Below, piece after piece: positions 4,626 through 6,644 of a stretch of DNA of 6,644 nucleotides (its first letter is position 1; each line of letters begins with the position of its first letter). The translations under genes and the position numbers were made by a program. The notes below the pieces were generated by a model. It was not told the origin of the DNA, did not search any database, and worked only from the letters and a program-made list of their open reading frames with translations. This DNA is from Actinomycetota bacterium (lineage in GTDB: Bacteria > Actinomycetota > Actinomycetes > Mycobacteriales > Micromonosporaceae): positions 1 through 6,644 of the forward strand of contig VAXX01000230.1 in assembly GCA_005885115.1 (NCBI GenBank), written 5' to 3'.

Positions 4626-6353
4626 ATGGCGGCACGTCGATCGACGTCCATCCACAGTGGACAGATCGTCCTGGCCGAGCTGGCCGCCCTCGCGCTCCTG
4701 CTCGCGGCGCTGTCCGGCACTCCGGTCGGCTGGCTCGCCGGCGTTCCGGTGGCGGTCGCGCTGGCCGTACTGGGGTTCGGCCGGTGGCGGCGCCGCTGGT
4801 GGTACGCGTGGCTGGGCACCGCCCTGCGGTACGCCTCGCGGCCCCGTACCCTGCCGGCCGGATCCGGTCCGCAGGCGCTCCTGGACCTCGTCGTGCCCGG
4901 CGCACGCGTCTACCAGCTAGACGGGTACGGCGTCGTCGAGGACGGATCCGGGATGAGCGCCGTCCTCGAACTCGGTGACCCCACGAGCCTGGTCAGCGAC
5001 GCGCCGCTGGTCCTGCCCTCGCCGGTACCGCTGCTTCCGCCGGCCGGTCCGGACGCGCCCGCCGTACAGGTCCAGCTCCTCGTGTCCGGGTCACCCGCGC
5101 CGGCGCTACGGGCGGCGGCCGGCATCCCGGCGACCAGCTACCGGCAGCTCACCGAGGGCCGGACCGCCGCTGACCAACGGGCGTACCTCGCCGTGCGGGT
5201 ACTCCGTGACGGCGCCGGCTGGCCGGACGCCGAGCTGCACCGGGCCCTGACCGGAGCGCTGCGGCGGATCCGGCGGCGGCTGACCCAGGACCAGCTCCCG
5301 CACCGCCCGCTCGGCACCGAGTCCACCCTGGCCACGTTCGCCGACCTCGCCCAGCACCGGGGCGGCGCGCCGGTCCGGGAGGGCTGGCCGGGGCTGCACG
5401 TCGGCGGGCTCCGCCAGGCGTGCCTGCGGCTGGGCCGCTTCTCCGCGCTCCGACCGGAGCTGGCCGGGCAACTGGTCGCCCGGCTCCTGGCCGGGCCCGC
5501 CCTCGTCACCACCGTCTCGCTCGCGGCCTCCCGGCAGGGCGTCGACGTCGTCGTACGCCTGGCGGTGCCCGACGCCGCCGCCCTGGGCACCGCCGTCCAG
5601 GTGGTACGCCGGCTGCTCGGCTCGGTCGGCCTGAGCGTCACCCGGCTGGACGGGCAGCAGCTCGCCGGGCTCGCGGGCACGCTGCCGCTCGGACTGGTCG
5701 GCAAGCCGGGACCGGTCGGCGCCCTCGCCGACAGCCCGATGGAGCTGCCCGGCGCCGGCGTCGTCCTGGGCCGCAACCGGCACGGGCAGCCGACCGCGCT
5801 GCGGCTGGTCCGGCCCGAGCCGACCCGCGCGGTGCTCGTCGGCGGCGTACGCGCGGCCCAGCTGGTGACGCTGCGGGCACTGGCGCTCGGCGTACACGTG
5901 GTCGTCCAGACCGGCGAGCCGCACGCGTGGGAGCCCTTCCTGCGGGCGGTCAGCCTGCCCAGTGACGCCATCGCACTGGTACCCGCCGGACATCCGGTAC
6001 CGCTGCCACCGGCCGGGCCGTTCGCGCCGCAGCTCGTCGTCCTCGACGAGGATCCGGCGCAGGATCTGGCGGGACCGTGGCGGACGATCCTCGTGGTCCG
6101 TCCCGACCTGGGCGCCGGAGACGTGGCCACCCTCGCCCGCGCCGACCTGGTGATCCTGCAGCCGCTGTCCCCGACCGAGGCGGCACTGGCCGGCGCCACC
6201 CTGGGCCTGGGCGACGGCCAGGAGTGGCTGACCCGCATCGGCGCCGACCTGGTCGGGGTGGTCAACCGGCGGACGGTACGGTTCGCCCGCCTGGCCGCGA
6301 CCCCGCTGGAACTCCAGCTCGTCGGCGCGCCGGAGCGGGTCGCCACGGCATGA
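4626..6353 (+). CDS. eccE: Type VII secretion membrane protein EccE
   Basis: This 575-residue protein starts at ATG 4626 behind a strong ribosome site. Two closely spaced membrane helices (about 14-30 and 34-51) are followed by a basic stretch, RWRRRWW (53-59), which would place the rest in the cytoplasm. The conserved EccE-type region lies at about 170-280, with YLAVRVLRDGAGWPDAELHR and a run of Arg residues (213-218). A second region (about 370-560) contains LGRNRHGQP, VLVGG and PQLVVLDED. EccE is the peripheral membrane subunit of the ESX translocon in mycobacteria, alongside EccB, EccC and EccD; it stabilises secretion but has no established enzyme activity. The family assignment rests on two N-terminal helices, overall layout, length and the T7SS neighbours. 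The gene diverges from the WXG100 operon, carries tandem DnaA boxes in its leader, and is followed after 22 bases by a small membrane-protein gene. Confidence 0.85.
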   Translation: MAARRSTSIHSGQIVLAELAALALLLAALSGTPVGWLAGVPVAVALAVLGFGRWRRRWWYAWLGTALRYASRPRTLPAGSGPQALLDLVVPGARVYQLDGYGVVEDGSGMSAVLELGDPTSLVSDAPLVLPSPVPLLPPAGPDAPAVQVQLLVSGSPAPALRAAAGIPATSYRQLTEGRTAADQRAYLAVRVLRDGAGWPDAELHRALTGALRRIRRRLTQDQLPHRPLGTESTLATFADLAQHRGGAPVREGWPGLHVGGLRQACLRLGRFSALRPELAGQLVARLLAGPALVTTVSLAASRQGVDVVVRLAVPDAAALGTAVQVVRRLLGSVGLSVTRLDGQQLAGLAGTLPLGLVGKPGPVGALADSPMELPGAGVVLGRNRHGQPTALRLVRPEPTRAVLVGGVRAAQLVTLRALALGVHVVVQTGEPHAWEPFLRAVSLPSDAIALVPAGHPVPLPPAGPFAPQLVVLDEDPAQDLAGPWRTILVVRPDLGAGDVATLARADLVILQPLSPTEAALAGATLGLGDGQEWLTRIGADLVGVVNRRTVRFARLAATPLELQLVGAPERVATA

Positions 6354-6361
6354 TCGCGCAT

Positions 6362-6367
6362 GGGAGG
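6362..6367 (+). promoter_or_regulatory. Ribosome binding site of the holin-family gene
   Basis: GGGAGG lies eight bases before the ATG at 6376, in the 22-base gap after eccE. It favours this start over the ATG at 6360. Confidence 0.7.
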
Positions 6368-6375
6368 ATCCGCAC

Positions 6376-6644
6376 ATGGGCATTGTCATCAGGATCGCGA
6401 GCACGGCGGCGGCGCTGTGGATCTCCACGCTCATCCTGAGCGGGATCACGCTGGACACGCCGTCGACGCTGAAGAAGATCGGCACCGTACTTCTCGTGGC
6501 GATCATCTTCGGTGTGGTCAACGCGGTGATCCGGCCGATCGTCAAGACGGTCGGCTGCGCGTTCTACGTGCTGACGCTCGGCCTGGTCGCGTTGGTGGTC
6601 AACGGACTGCTGTTCCTGCTCACCAGCTGGATCGCCGGAGTGGT
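6376..6644 (+). CDS. 'Phage holin family' four-helix membrane protein, N-terminal 89 residues (3' end outside window)
   Basis: The visible 89 residues have three hydrophobic segments (about 8-26, 36-56, 59-83). They also carry the pattern seen in the chromosomal PF04020 / mycobacterial 4-TMS holin superfamily: FGVVNAVIRPIVK (45-57), then LTLGLVALVVNGLLF (66-80). These proteins are about 110-140 residues with four helices, so roughly a quarter is missing here. Despite the name, most members are ordinary chromosomal membrane proteins of unknown function (YvlD-like) and not phage lysis genes. There is no independent promoter in the 22-base gap after eccE, so it may be read from the eccE transcript. 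A link to secretion is unproven. Confidence 0.85.
   Translation, partial: MGIVIRIASTAAALWISTLILSGITLDTPSTLKKIGTVLLVAIIFGVVNAVIRPIVKTVGCAFYVLTLGLVALVVNGLLFLLTSWIAGV

Noticed and set aside
5106..6545. Long open frame on the minus strand opposite eccE (479 codons)
   Set aside because: It lies wholly antisense to eccE and the holin-family gene. Its protein is Arg/Gly/Pro-rich with no domain, and such shadows are expected at this GC content.
6376..6644. Prophage remnant suggested by the 'holin' name
   Set aside because: The family is a common chromosomal membrane-protein family. No endolysin, integrase or other phage gene is in the window.
1..6644. tRNA, rRNA, insertion sequences, transposases, att sites
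   Set aside because: I looked for conserved tRNA arms, terminal inverted repeats and transposase motifs on both strands and saw none.

Overview
The window is GC-rich DNA (about three quarters G+C by eye) with GTG starts, strong GGAGG-type ribosome sites and G/C-ending codons. It looks like a chromosomal piece of a filamentous actinomycete, most likely Micromonosporaceae (Micromonospora/Salinispora-like). The family placement is inferred from composition and gene content and was not tested by any search.

The content is part of a type VII (ESX) secretion locus. From left to right: a small unidentified gene (minus strand, cut by the left edge); a 732-aa protein with two SseB-like domains, a long Pro-rich linker and a distinct C-terminal domain (minus); a 125-bp divergent promoter region; a mycosin serine protease, mycP (plus), apparently read from a leaderless transcript; a convergent intergenic region with a perfect 15-bp terminator hairpin; two adjacent WXG100 (Esx-type) genes (minus); a 119-bp divergent control region with a symmetric pair of -10-like elements and two tandem perfect DnaA boxes; eccE (plus); and the first 89 codons of a small four-helix membrane protein of the 'phage holin family' (plus, cut by the right edge).

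By analogy with mycobacterial ESX systems, the two WXG100 proteins would be secreted substrates. EccE would be the accessory membrane component of the translocon, and the mycosin the membrane-anchored subtilisin-like protease needed for complex stability. The motor ATPase EccC and the core subunits EccB and EccD are not in the window. The SseB-domain protein and its coupled small partner have no assigned role; their position opposite mycP suggests a cytoplasmic accessory function, which is inference only. There are no RNA genes, insertion sequences or CRISPR arrays. The least explained parts are the SseB double-domain gene with its small partner, and the two divergent regulatory regions.
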